Assembly (NCBI GenBank): GCA_037833965.1
Contig: AP031358.1
Coordinates: 24,064,001 to 24,128,000 of the forward strand
Direction: 5' to 3'
DNA: 64,000 nt
Origin: Marchantia polymorpha subsp. ruderalis
Taxonomy: Eukaryota; Streptophyta; Marchantiopsida; Marchantiales; Marchantiaceae
Position 1 is the stretch's first letter, and every line of letters starts with the position of its first letter. Made by a program: the position numbers and the translations under genes. Positions 1 through 11,127 of this stretch are shown piece by piece. The notes under the pieces are model-generated. The model saw only the letters and a program-made list of their open reading frames with translations. It was not told where the DNA came from and did no database searches.

Positions 1-105
1 TGTGAAGGTTATCAAGGACTTGCAGTACCTGACTACGAGCGTGAAAAGAAGAGCGGAATACTGTCAGGACCCGAAACAGTAGAGCACAACTGCACCTATG
101 AATAG
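1..105 (+). CDS. Possible 3' end of a gene cut by the window edge
   Basis: Two forward frames are open from the first base and end soon after: one (frame 1) stops with TAG at 103-105, the other (frame 2) stops near 80. Both read as plausible hydrophilic protein tails, so I cannot choose between them. The sequence then turns AT-rich, as a 3' flank would. No family is recognised. This is weak evidence, resting only on open frames at the edge. Confidence 0.2.
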   Translation, partial: CEGYQGLAVPDYEREKKSGILSGPETVEHNCTYE

Positions 106-3020
106 GGATGCTTCCGTTTTTCATAAAAAAAATACAGAAACATTTAAAACGTTTAAATTAAAGGTTATTTTTATTTAAAATGTCTTTTATTTGTTATATA
201 ATCATGTGGATGGAGAGCATATTGTATAGAGGTTACAATTGACGAGATTAGTTTTCATATTAGACGAAGTCGTAAAGACAAAAGATTTGTAATGTTTGAC
301 ATTCCGCTCTAAGAACCTTAAACTTGATATCAGCGGGAAGCTGGCCCAAATGATACCAGTGAACTTCTTTCTTGCGACCTAGTGAGCCATCGAGGATGCA
401 TTTTTTGCAACCTGCTGAGCCACCAATCACTCTACGAGGTGGATGTATTTGCCAAATGATTGAAATGAAATGCAATTTTACGCGGTTGCGCTCTTTGGAC
501 GTGTCACGTAAGATGATAAAAAATGTTAAAAAAACGAAAATATATAAACTTAAGACATTTTAAACATGCAAATTTCATAATTTGATTTCAAATTCGTAAG
601 ATGATAAAAAATGTAAAATAACGAAAATAAAGAAACTTGAGATATTTTGAAGATGCAAAACTTCATAGTTTGATTTCAAACTCATCCATGCCTACGAAAT
701 CCACATTATACCTCTTGAGAACCTCATCCGCACGTGGGAGACACCATAGCCCTTGTGGCTGGTCATGTTGTAATGTACTGTAGTTTCAACAGATGACGTT
801 GATTTAGACAGGATACAGTGCCAACCTAGTCGGTCCAGAAACTACTACCACATGAGTTGGAGTTTATTTGATGAAGGTCGCAGTATTGCATTCCGAACGA
901 AATAGTGAACGAAAAAGATTAAAAGTTATCACTCGTGACCTTTGCCAGTTTTGTAAATGGTGTGAGTGCTGTCCGAGAGTGGTATTCGAAGTCCATGTGT
1001 CTAACCCTAGACGTGGAGAGATATGCATGCAATTGTGAGTGTAAGGTGAAGTTTAGAAAGTGTTGTGTATTGGCTTTGGGTAATCGAAGGCGGAAACTTA
1101 TACTCTGAACGTATGGACTTGATTGATGTCATAGTGATTAAAAGAATTTTTTGCTCTTCATAGCAAAGTTGAAAATTTGTTTACTTATGGAGTGGCACAT
1201 TAAGACAACGTAACAATATGGTAACTTGTTCATTAATAAAATTATCAATCATCCCATCATAAACACATTCAGGATACTGTGAGCCTGCCGGTATTGTGTC
1301 GCAGAATACATTGTGGACTGAAGGTAACAGTATTGCTTGACTGCTGGTTTTGAGGCTGGAAGTACCCCGAAGTTGAACAGAGAGTTGAAAGTCGAATCTG
1401 ACCTGTTTGTTAAATAAACAAAATAAGAGATACTTGCGGTATTTGGTGGAACACATGTTCTTTTTTACGCGGTGGATTTTTTTAGCCGTGGACAGAGGGA
1501 GTGGTTTCTTCTAGGAAAGACCTAGTCAACCTTTATCACAAGGGACACAGTAAAATAACAAAAAGGATGGGAAGACCCCATCGAGTAGTGAATGGGAAGA
1601 AACCTAACGGATAACATGGGGCTAGCACGAATAGCATCCCTAAAACAGCAAAACATGAACTGTTGAACTATTCCTGCAGTCTTGCACATTAAGAAGAGTA
1701 ATGATCCTTGTTATCATTGTTACGTGCATGGACAGAGTGAACTCGGAAAGTTCAGTTGAGTCCTATCTTTGGTTAACACAAACAGTAGAGCAAGAACCTA
1801 GCTCCACTACGCTAATTTTAGAATCTGCATAAATTACTGTACTGGATAAGACCTGTAGGGGGAGTTCTTCTAATCTTCAAGTTACCATCAGCAAATTTGG
1901 AGTGCAGATGGATACTTGCAAGCGGACGCTCTACAATCTGTGGGCACCATTATTACATCTGTAAGCGAGTGGGCTACTGTACTCCACCACGTTTGTCAAG
2001 GACCTAAAACATTGTTGGTCTTCAGTTTGCAGTTTATGTTCTACACCTTCACATAAAAGAGGAAGAGTATACAGCATACGGCCACGTTTGTCAAGGAGCT
2101 AAAATATTGTCGGGTTTCAGTTTGAAGTGTATATTCTTCACCTTCACTAAAAACGAGGATGAGCATACAGCAAACTGCTCGGAGTGGAGTGAAGTTACCT
2201 CATGAATAATGGTTGTCAAGGCAAACTCATGACACTACTGTCTGTGATACAACCGAAAAATCAGACTGGTTATGAAGGTACTTACCGCTAACAGCTCCGT
2301 GTAAATCTCACCGGCAGTGTGTTACATCTTCAATTTCACGTGCAGAGTGTGGCTACTAACCTTAGCTGGGCTCGGGAATCGATACGTGTAGGGGGGTTTT
2401 GGACCTACCTTTTGCACACCCGTGGCTTGTCTGACAGACGATAGCTTTCTTGGAGACGATTCCTGGCGATTGGAGAGCGAGTGAAGTGGGCTGTATGCGA
2501 CTTTGGAGCTTTAGAGAGGTGAACGAAGCCAGCGCATTGTCTGTCGATTTTCATTGATCGGAAGCCCACTTGACGTCTGTCATCATATGAATCCGTGAGG
2601 TTAGACTCTAATCCGCAACACTTTATTGCACTTTCTTCAGCTGGTGAGATTCACTTGCGAGTACAGAAACGCAAGCCTTCCTTTGTTTCGCTGCATTGGC
2701 CTGGCTGTCCCAGCTGGCGGCTGTTCATCACGAATTTGCGTGGGCTCACCCCTTGGGCCCAGTGCGAAGAGCGTTGATTGACCAGACGTACGCTTCATTC
2801 CTTTTCCAGACAGTCTCTCTTTTCACTCATTTATATGGACAGTATCTGAGATATCGCCTCGGCTCCCAACTTCATTCGTGGACTCGCAAGGAGTTTCGCA
2901 TCCAATGCCCTTCTGGATCGACTCTTCAAACAGACAAGGGAACGAAGTCAAACGTCGTGAGTGGATCACTTTGAAGGATCCCATTCCGAGGTCGGAGACC
3001 TGAGATTGGGCTCAGCTCCC
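106..3020. other. Unassigned sequence upstream of the XTH gene
   Basis: No gene was recognised. There are a few short open frames with no family resemblance. A near-duplicate pair of phrases around 2,000 and 2,085 (each containing ACGTTTGTCAAGGA) suggests a small local duplication. The last few hundred bases, from about 2,600, are richer in GC and probably hold the promoter and 5' leader of the XTH gene; I could not pick out a TATA box with confidence. Confidence 0.4.
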
Positions 3021-4393
3021 ATGACGATCAGAGGCGTCCTCACCGTGTCCATTGCACTTGTACTTCTGGGAACGGTATCAGCGGGTTTCTACGACGATTA
3101 CAGGATCATATGGGGTGGACAAAACATCGTTGCCAATGACGCGACGAGCGAAGTCAAGCTTATCATGACTGAGAGTGCAGGTAGGATGTTGACATTGCTA
3201 TCGCTACCCCCTTGATAATACTCCGCAAGATTGGGAAGTGTCGTTTACTGGACAGCTAACTAGAATTTCTCGAACTGCACTGTCCAGGGCAAAAGGGAAA
3301 CCTTCTCAAACTGACATGTCTTGTTTTTCTCACAGGAGCGTCTTTCGCTACCAAAGATGTTTACTTGTACGGCTCCTTCAGCGTCAAGTACAAACTCGTT
3401 CCTGGTGATTCAGCTGGAACTGTCACTGCGTTCTACGTAAGTAGATAGCCTTCTGAAAGCGAGACAGTAATCGGGAACGCTGTAGGTCTCACTAACTTCT
3501 ATACTAAGTAAACGAGTCCAAACGAGGCATAGTTGTAGTGTATGTGCAGACGTCTGTTCACTAATTCCATGCAGGGTCGTGTCATGCCGCATCGGTTGGT
3601 GACAGTTGTTGTACCAAATTCTATGTTTTGAACGTTGCAGATGACATCATACGATGGCAGACAAGATGAAATCGACTTCGAGTTTCTCGGCAATGTCTCC
3701 GGTCAACCTTACCTTCTACACACCAACCTTTTCGCGAACGGGAAGGGTGCCCGCGAATCCCAGTTTTTCCTCTGGTTCGACCCCACTGCTGATTACCACA
3801 ACTACACCATCGTATGGAACCAAAAGCAAATAATGTAAGTGACTATTTATCTCCGTCTATCGTGTTCTGATCGCTGTTCTTAAGCATGATCAGACTACGC
3901 GGTATTGATTGCTGTTGATTGTTTCTTTCGAACTGAGATCGCAGATTGAAACTGAGTGTTCTCTCTGTCATTGTTTGTGTCCAGCTGGTTGGTTGACGAC
4001 ATTCCCATTAGGATTCACAGAAACATCCACCCCTCCGTCTACCCGCGCCTGAAGCCCATGGGTGTCCACGGCACGTTGTTCGAAGCCAGTTCATGGGCTA
4101 CTCGTGGAGGAGCCGTGCCTATCGATTGGACGAAGGCTCCTTTTTCGGTTTCATATAAAGATTTTACCTTCAGGTCCTGCAGGGTATACAATGGAAATAC
4201 TTATCCATGCAGAGTAAATGTGAAGAAAAATTCTTGGGAGAGACCACAGTATCAGTCTCTAAATGCAGTGCAGAGAGCGCAGCTGAGGGATGTTCGTGCG
4301 AGGTACATGACCTACGACTACTGCAATGACAGAGTGCGTTACCCCGTGCAGTCAATGGAATGCCCCTACAATGCTCAAGGTTATGCCTTGTAG
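3021..4393 (+). CDS. XTH: Xyloglucan endotransglucosylase/hydrolase (GH16), four exons
   Basis: This enzyme cuts xyloglucan chains in the cell wall and rejoins them to other chains (or to water), loosening or strengthening the wall. Exons by consensus GT-AG sites are 3021-3180, 3336-3436, 3641-3834 and 3985-4393, giving 287 residues, the normal XTH length. Residues 1-22 are a hydrophobic signal peptide ending in TVSAG, so the protein is secreted. The GH16 catalytic motif DEIDFEFLG opens just after the start of exon 3, with nucleophile and acid/base glutamates both present, and an N-glycosylation site (NVS) follows at once, as is typical. The XTH C-terminal extension is present, with [10 protein letters not shown] and paired cysteines. 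The usual histidine before DEIDFEFLG is replaced by glutamine (RQDEIDF). The ATG is the first one in frame ahead of the signal peptide. Expected to be functional; which XTH subgroup is not resolved. Confidence 0.93.
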
Positions 4394-4753
4394 GAACGGC
4401 TAACGAGGAATTCTTAATTGCAGATGTTGACAACAGCATTTGCAATTAAGGACAGTTGGAACTTCAATCTCGAGTGTTTCTGTTTTATGATCATAAAAGT
4501 TGAAGTATTTCTTCTCTGTTGTAAGCTATCGTCCTAATCTTCTTCTAGCGTACAATCAATTCGATAGAGCTCACTACATTCATATTAAGATGTGTTTAAT
4601 ATTTTTGGTTGTAGTTGAAGTAGAATCATTAATAGGTCCATCAAATGGGCATTGTGTAGTTGATTCTTTTTGGCTGTCTTTGTGTGCCAAATGTAAGATT
4701 ACTCGCTGTCGAATGACAACGTACAAAGTGCGTATGTTGGACACGAAATATCG

Positions 4754-4759
4754 AATAAA
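4754..4759 (+). terminator. Candidate poly(A) signal of the XTH gene
   Basis: AATAAA lies about 360 bases past the XTH stop codon. Plant poly(A) signals are loose, so this is only a candidate. Confidence 0.3.
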
Positions 4760-5307
4760 GGAGCTGCTTGTTGTAGCATGAATTTCATCTCTTAGTAGTT
4801 GTTCCGACATGTGACTCAAAGTTACTTTCCCGCCCAATTATCGGAAGTTATTAGGGAGCACTTTTCAAATCAACATCTGCAGCTCACAAGGCAATCCGGA
4901 GTGAACATAAATTAATCTAGGTAAATACGGAGCAAGAAAACAGTCAGCTGTGCAAGTAATTTCATTGATCGCAAACACTTCGCGGTGAACACGTTCTTGG
5001 CATACACAACTTGTCAAATTCGGAGAGAATATACATAATGATCAGTCTTCGAGATGACAGTCATTAACTACGTTATGCTTGAGCAGACCATTTAAACGAT
5101 TAGACCCCTTAGAGGCTGAAGATAAGCTTGTATCCTAGAGAACATTATTGATGACTCAATGAAATAAAATTTCATGTCATGAAGTGACATTCAGATGGTT
5201 TTTCTTCCAAGCGGATAGTACATCGTCTTATGAGGAAATCACTTGATGGTATGCAACAAATAACAAGTATTTTAATGGAACACTTGTCTTATTCTTTTAC
5301 CCTATAG

Positions 5308-5610
5308 AACCTAGTTGATGGTACTCATCAAAACAGAAATAGCTTATTGGAATGTATCAAACATCAATTTATCAAAAAGAACCTAGTAAATTGCTTGATG
5401 GGAGTCATCAAAACACAAATAATTCACCAGTATCTATCAAGTATAGTTTTACCTCATAGAACGAGGAAATTTTTTGATGAGATTCATCAAAACACAAATA
5501 GGTTATTGGGATCCATCAAGTATCATTTTATAACATAGAACCGAGTACATTACTCGATGGGATAGATCAAAACACAAATAATATACTAGGATCCATCAAG
5601 TATCGGATAG
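5308..5610. repeat. Tandem repeat, 72-80 bp unit, four copies
   Basis: Copies begin near 5308, 5380, 5460 and 5539, each opening with AAC(C)(T/G)AG. Each carries a short inverted motif of the form TTGATGG...CATCAA, followed by AAACACAAATA and a second (T/C)CATCAAGTAT. Units have drifted apart by substitutions and small length changes. Related TGATGG/CATCA motifs return near 6,130-6,230 and 61,060-61,150. Confidence 0.8.
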
Positions 5611-7430
5611 TACTCCAGCAACAACACACATCATTCCTGTTCTACAGCGACGTATGATTTATGAGGAGGAACGAACAAGAGCATGCAGGAGGATTAACAA
5701 GAAGGAGTGGAGAGGAGAATGAGGGAAGGCCGCAGATAGATGAAACTTTGTTTTCAGTGAGATCAAAGATTATGTTTAATTCTGAATTCCTTCAGCATTA
5801 AGCAAACAACAAGGAGATACGAGCAAGTAGAGTACGAAACGGTCCGACAGATGCATGGACATTGGTTGAAGCATTTGCATGTGCTGAATTGATGAGTTTG
5901 TGGCAATCATGTGCAAATTCGTGTACATTTGAATTCATAATTCAAAGTCAGAATGGAGAATGATTGGAGATTGTGTGTGCGATCTTTGTGATCTTTCTTG
6001 ATGCCAACAAAACATGTCGTCGATATTTATCAATCCATCATTATATACTCACAGGTTGGAATTTCCATAAGTTCACTTATTCTCTCTATAGTTTACACCA
6101 TGTACTTAAAGTAACAAATTTAAGAGCTTGTTGATGGTGTGCCGTCGAGATATACATCGGATAAAACAAAACTTGATGGATAACAATGAGCTATTTATGT
6201 TAGGATGGAACACCATCAAGTAATTTTTCCCCATCTTCCAACAACACAACTTTTAGTTCATTCCAAATTTAATGTAATAGTGTTTCTTTTTTAACTAAAA
6301 CTTTTTTACTATAATTTTTCATTACCTGTCATAGTCATACTTTCTTATTAAAAAAATGGTTTACTTTACAAAATAGAATTGATATAAATTTTTTCCTTTT
6401 GAATCTTCTCCATCGAACATCTTGCTATTTCATTCTAATGGCACACGCTTTCACGACGTGTTTACTGTACATGGTAAAGTGTACAAGCTTAATAATTCTG
6501 CTCTAAACTACTAAAGATGATTTAGTTCTCAAAAATATTAGTAAATCAATTTTATTATGATCATATAGTAAGAAAAGATTCAACCTCATGCTTAAAACAA
6601 ACATGTTCACATATTATCGCATTGCCTTGGATCTAACCAAGTGATCTTGGAGTGGGAACAGATTGCAGTTAACCATAATATGGATTTTGGCCAAATTTGT
6701 CCCATAGCGTTCACTATACTCTTCAAGATGAGTTCTCAAGAAATTATGAAGCTCATAAACATAGTCAAAATGCCATTTGATAAGTATCTCCAGCCATGGT
6801 AACCCAACCTTTTCCTTATTAATTGATTTGGTTGATGATTTGTGATTTATGTCTACATAGTAAGCCATATTACTATGTAGCCTATGTAAGTTCGGCCAAA
6901 ATTTCAACCCTTTGAAAAACTATTAGATGTGATCAATCACAAATGTGATGAAAACTAGAATAAATTTAGTAACATGGTTAGTTATAATTTTCACTTGTTA
7001 GCAATATTTTCTAATTTTTTAAAATATGTGTAGATAATATTCTAATATTATTTCAAGAGTTTTCAAAAAGTCACTAGTATGTCAACTACATATTTCGAGA
7101 TAAGTAAGATGTAGTCGACATTAACATGTAGGTTGTTTTTTACATTTTGTATGTCAAAGATTATCTCATCAATTTCATTATAGCTTTTTCTATATGTTTT
7201 AGGTACAATTTTTATATATGATTATGCATTTCATGTTTGGATTTTATTTATGAAATTTTTCTAGGCATGAATATGAGATGTTTCAAAATGAAATTGCATA
7301 TTTATATAAATTATGACTTTTCAATTTGGCTAATTATCCACAATATGTACTACAATTCTCCAAATGAATAATTATGATCAATGTCTAAGTTGAATTAAAT
7401 TTATTATCAATTTTGATTAGGTCAATATTT
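5611..7430. other. AT-rich intergenic DNA
   Basis: No gene seen. Around 6,130-6,230 there are inverted TTGATGGTG...CACCATCAAG motifs able to form a hairpin about 100 bases long, like a small foldback element. A 97-codon open frame on the minus strand near 6,614-6,907 shows no family I recognise. Confidence 0.4.
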
Positions 7431-7439
7431 TTTTCAAAA

Positions 7440-8070
7440 ATTGCATGTCTTATAAAATGATATCTGATGTACATGTGCTTCATTATGTTGTTCATCATTT
7501 ACTTTGTAGCAAGATGTAATGTACATTGGCTATCATAATGAAGATTGATAAGCTTATTGAACAAATTAACTTCCATTGTAAATTGAGCTAAGCAATTCTG
7601 AAAGATAAAATTCTAACTAATGCATCCACCATCAAGTATAAACACATACACAATTAAAGATTTTCTTTGATCCAGATCTTGTTAATAGTCATCATCGACG
7701 TAACATAACAAAGATTTGACATTGTACAATAAATCGTCAAACAATAAACAATAATCTTTGGTACTCATCAAATAACTGAAAATTCATTTCACAGCTTTTC
7801 AATGAAACTTGTCTAGATTCAACATGAACCTGCTCATCTTGTCCATTGCTAGAACAATATCAGACCTTGTGCACATCATCAAATACATAAGTATGTTCAC
7901 AATTTTGTTATAGTAAAAAAAATGACGTTTTTTTCTCTCAATGGTATCAATTGAACATTGAAATGCAAAAAGTTTGAAATGTATTGCCAAAAGATTACAT
8001 ATTTCGTTAAAATCTGTCTTGTTGAACATTTGAAGTATTTGTTGAATATAATTGCCTTGACTCAATCAAA
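7440..8070 (-). mobile_element. Fossil of a Copia element (RT end / RNase H region)
   Basis: The minus strand carries decayed Copia pol wording. This includes the MSQGNYIQ-IL-F start of the segment that follows the RT core, a degenerate LMYLM-CTRSDI block, and an MSRFM block with an H downstream. It is old and heavily broken, with no LTRs seen. A similar remnant lies at about 48,000-48,800. Confidence 0.7.
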
Positions 8071-9060
8071 AATAGACATGTATAACATGTAGAAATATGA
8101 CATGTATGTCTTCTTAACATCTCCATCTATCTTGCATCATAGAGATTTCACCTCATCATATTATATTGCTCTAAGAAAACCAACAATGACTAATAAAAGT
8201 AGCAAAAAGTGATACAAAGCAAGCTAAAATTTTACAAAGTATGTAAATTTCATTATTTTTTCTTTTCTCATTCGGAAATCTATCAAATGATAATATTTTA
8301 ATATCATGAAAGTTTTACAATCATATATTTGAATACAAATTAATGAAATTATAAAAATTTCTATGTCATTATTTCAAGATTTTGTTGGTGATGCATGAGT
8401 TCGTTATTATATTATTAAATTTTTTGCCATATATGTTATTTTTTTTCCCAGAATAAAATAACCGTTATACCGTATATACATTGAAATTTTTTCTAGATTT
8501 CTCTTAAATGGATTTTTTATCTGTAAAAATGATTTATAAAGGTTTATTTTTTTAATTATAAAATTTTATCTACAGTTTTTGAAGTAATTTTTATATTAGT
8601 AATTTTTTACATACAATTCTTGACGTTTACTAAAATCAAAATTATTTATGATATTAAGACATATTAATCGATAAAACCTTAAGAAAATCTAGAGTTTCAA
8701 TGATATTGACTTTTAATAATGTCTATTTTGATTGCTATTAAGTATGAATGTATGTTAAATTTCATAAATTTATTGCAGATTTTTAGTCCTCTATCAAAAC
8801 AACTGTCTAGAATAAACTCATACTTTGTTACGAATGTTTGTTTTACTTAAATATGTATCAATATGTGGATCATGTAAAAGTATGGAAATATGAAACTTAA
8901 AGATTTGATGGATACACACTTGGTTTTCTAAAACAAACATGTCTGTGGCACTACTGATCTACTTAAAAAACCATGATTTTTATAACCTGCTATGACTTTT
9001 GCGTCCATATTGAAAATACAAAACCATTCACATTAGAAAATCCAGCAAATGGTCTTTCTC
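8071..9060. other. AT-rich intergenic DNA
   Basis: Very AT-rich with homopolymer runs. I see no gene and no clear repeat here. Confidence 0.4.
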
Positions 9061-9061
9061 T

Positions 9062-11127
9062 GAGGGCTCCAGCGTTCCAGAAGGGTCGTTCTTCATCTTC
9101 GATACAATGGTCGGAGAAATCGCATAGCCAATACCAGGAAGCAGTAAGGCTTCATTGGGTAAGGTTGTCTATGTGGATGTTCGACACAGCGACCAGATCA
9201 TAACGCCCATCATACGGATCGGAAGGTAATTTTACATACGAACGATGAAGGGGCTGGAGGATGAGTACTTCGCGACTCCTGGAAGGACAAGCATATATGT
9301 TCGTTTGGCGATTAAAATATTTATTCTTAAAGTTTTATAGATGTCTTCACCTATCTTCAGGTATTGTTGATGGTTTAAAACCTGACATCCAGATCGATGT
9401 TATATCCTTTCCCATAATGCAATTCACCAACAAATGTGTTGGTGACAGAATGCTAAAGAGAATATTTGTTCAATATTTGTCCTAGCTACATATCTAGGAA
9501 CCTTTGACATTTAATCTTTAATTCAAGCTTTTTATCGACAGTCTTCTGAATCTAATCTAATCAAATTCTCAGTTCATCATATACGAGTACCTTATACCAT
9601 TAACTTATCTTGATATGTGGCCTATCAAAACATTCTTCCCAGACAAATTTCAAGCGTTATCCCTCGGTTTAGGTACCAGGTACATTTGCCTTACAGGTAA
9701 GTTCGACTCTGCTGAAAGAGAGCTTCAATTCCCGTGTTTTCTTTTCGCCAGAACCATTGTGGTTTTCAAACATGAAGATTTCCGCTTTCTCCACTTGTAA
9801 CAAAAGATTCATCCTACAGTTAGAAAATTTCACCTAAAGAAAAACTTACTTCAAATTTGACAATCTCAGGGACTGATCATGAAGACTCAATCTTCCAAAT
9901 GCTAGGTGAATAATGTGAGCGGTAGTAAATGCAACTTCTCGAATTATATTACGGTGTAGGATTGGGATACCGTTCATGGACAGAGTTGATTTCTGAAAGC
10001 ACTTCTGCGGTCAGCTTAACCTCAGAAGCTTCTACTATCTCCTTGAGCTGCCATAGCTTCGTCGCTCCAATTACAGTACTCATTATGAGAGGGTTCCGCA
10101 AGACAAAGCCTGGAAAAATCATACTCCTTAGCAACACTTCCTCAAGAAAAATGTTTACCAGCGATGCATCCAATTCCAATAGAAACTGTTCAGAGTCCAA
10201 TAAAAAACAAGAAATTACCTATCGCTAAGGCTACTGGACTGATACCGTGTCTTCTGGCGATATCCACATAAGCCTAGCAATAACCAACGGATATAAAAGA
10301 TACAAGTTTTAGAGCGATTTATGCTGATGCTCAGTGTAGCAAGAAGTTGCAGAACAGAGAGACAATATTCACATTCCAAAATAGTTTAGGTGGAGATTAG
10401 ATTGAAATCATAACAGTATAAAAGGAGGTAAATTATCACTAGCAACAGGAAAGAAGAACTCATAGGTACAGATTTTGAACTGTTAGATATGTAAATGTAT
10501 TTATTAATGGAATGATCCACATATTAACATCATATTTATATTAATATGTCTTGTGGCAGGATCTATTACAAAACTAAATAAGAGCGGCGTGGCTATGACA
10601 GATACTGACAAGTATACCAACGCAATCACGTTCCAGGTGTCCCTGCAGGTTGGTAACAAAACTGATTGGCACAGGGAATGGACATGCAACCTACTAGAAT
10701 GCTGCCTGAAGAAAAGTCGGATGCCGATATCTGTAGTTGAGAGCAGACGCCAAAGAAGTGCGAACGATAGAGGAAAGGCAAGATTCGGAATTGAAAACCT
10801 CTATAACTGGGAGAGAAAAGTTAGCAGGTACTACGAAGGTATGTGTCAGCTCGGTTTCTATGGATATGTAAGAGAATTCAGAGGTTGTAATCAACGGAAA
10901 AGGTGAGATCTTGGAGGTCGCTCCCGCTACGTCCAAGATCTTGTCAGCCCTTTGAAGGATCCACTACAAGTGATGTTTCAACTGGAGGTCGTTGCGCTGG
11001 GTTTAGACCCAGTATCCGACGTCGAAAGAAGAAAAATAGAGAAGCGTACCGAACTTCCTCCGGTTTTGAGATTGGTACAAGCAGAAGAAGCTCTCGGCAA
11101 ATGGCAGGCACAAACATTCATTACACG
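9062..11127 (+). pseudogene. Coding-like segments of an unrecognised host gene, probably degraded
   Basis: Several plus-strand stretches read like conserved protein and end at splice-like sites. At 9062-9226 one frame reads VPEGSFFIFDTMVGEIA, then an in-frame TAG (9125-9127), then VYVDVRHSDQIITPIIRIGR. At 9237-9300 the frame contains DEYFATPGRTSIYVR. At 10737-10827, between AG and GT, it contains EVRTIEERQDSELKTS. At 10907-11127 it contains YVQDLVSPLKDPLQVMFQLE and RTELPPVLRLVQAEEALGKW, and ends at a GTGAGC donor. I do not recognise the family, and whether all pieces belong to one gene is inference. The in-frame stop suggests a pseudogene or a captured fragment. The pieces are interleaved with minus-strand exons of the aldo-keto reductase, which is odd. 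Confidence 0.35.

Noticed and set aside
2595-2974. A small gene directly upstream of the XTH
   Set aside because: Overlapping short frames in the likely promoter and leader region, with no family resemblance.
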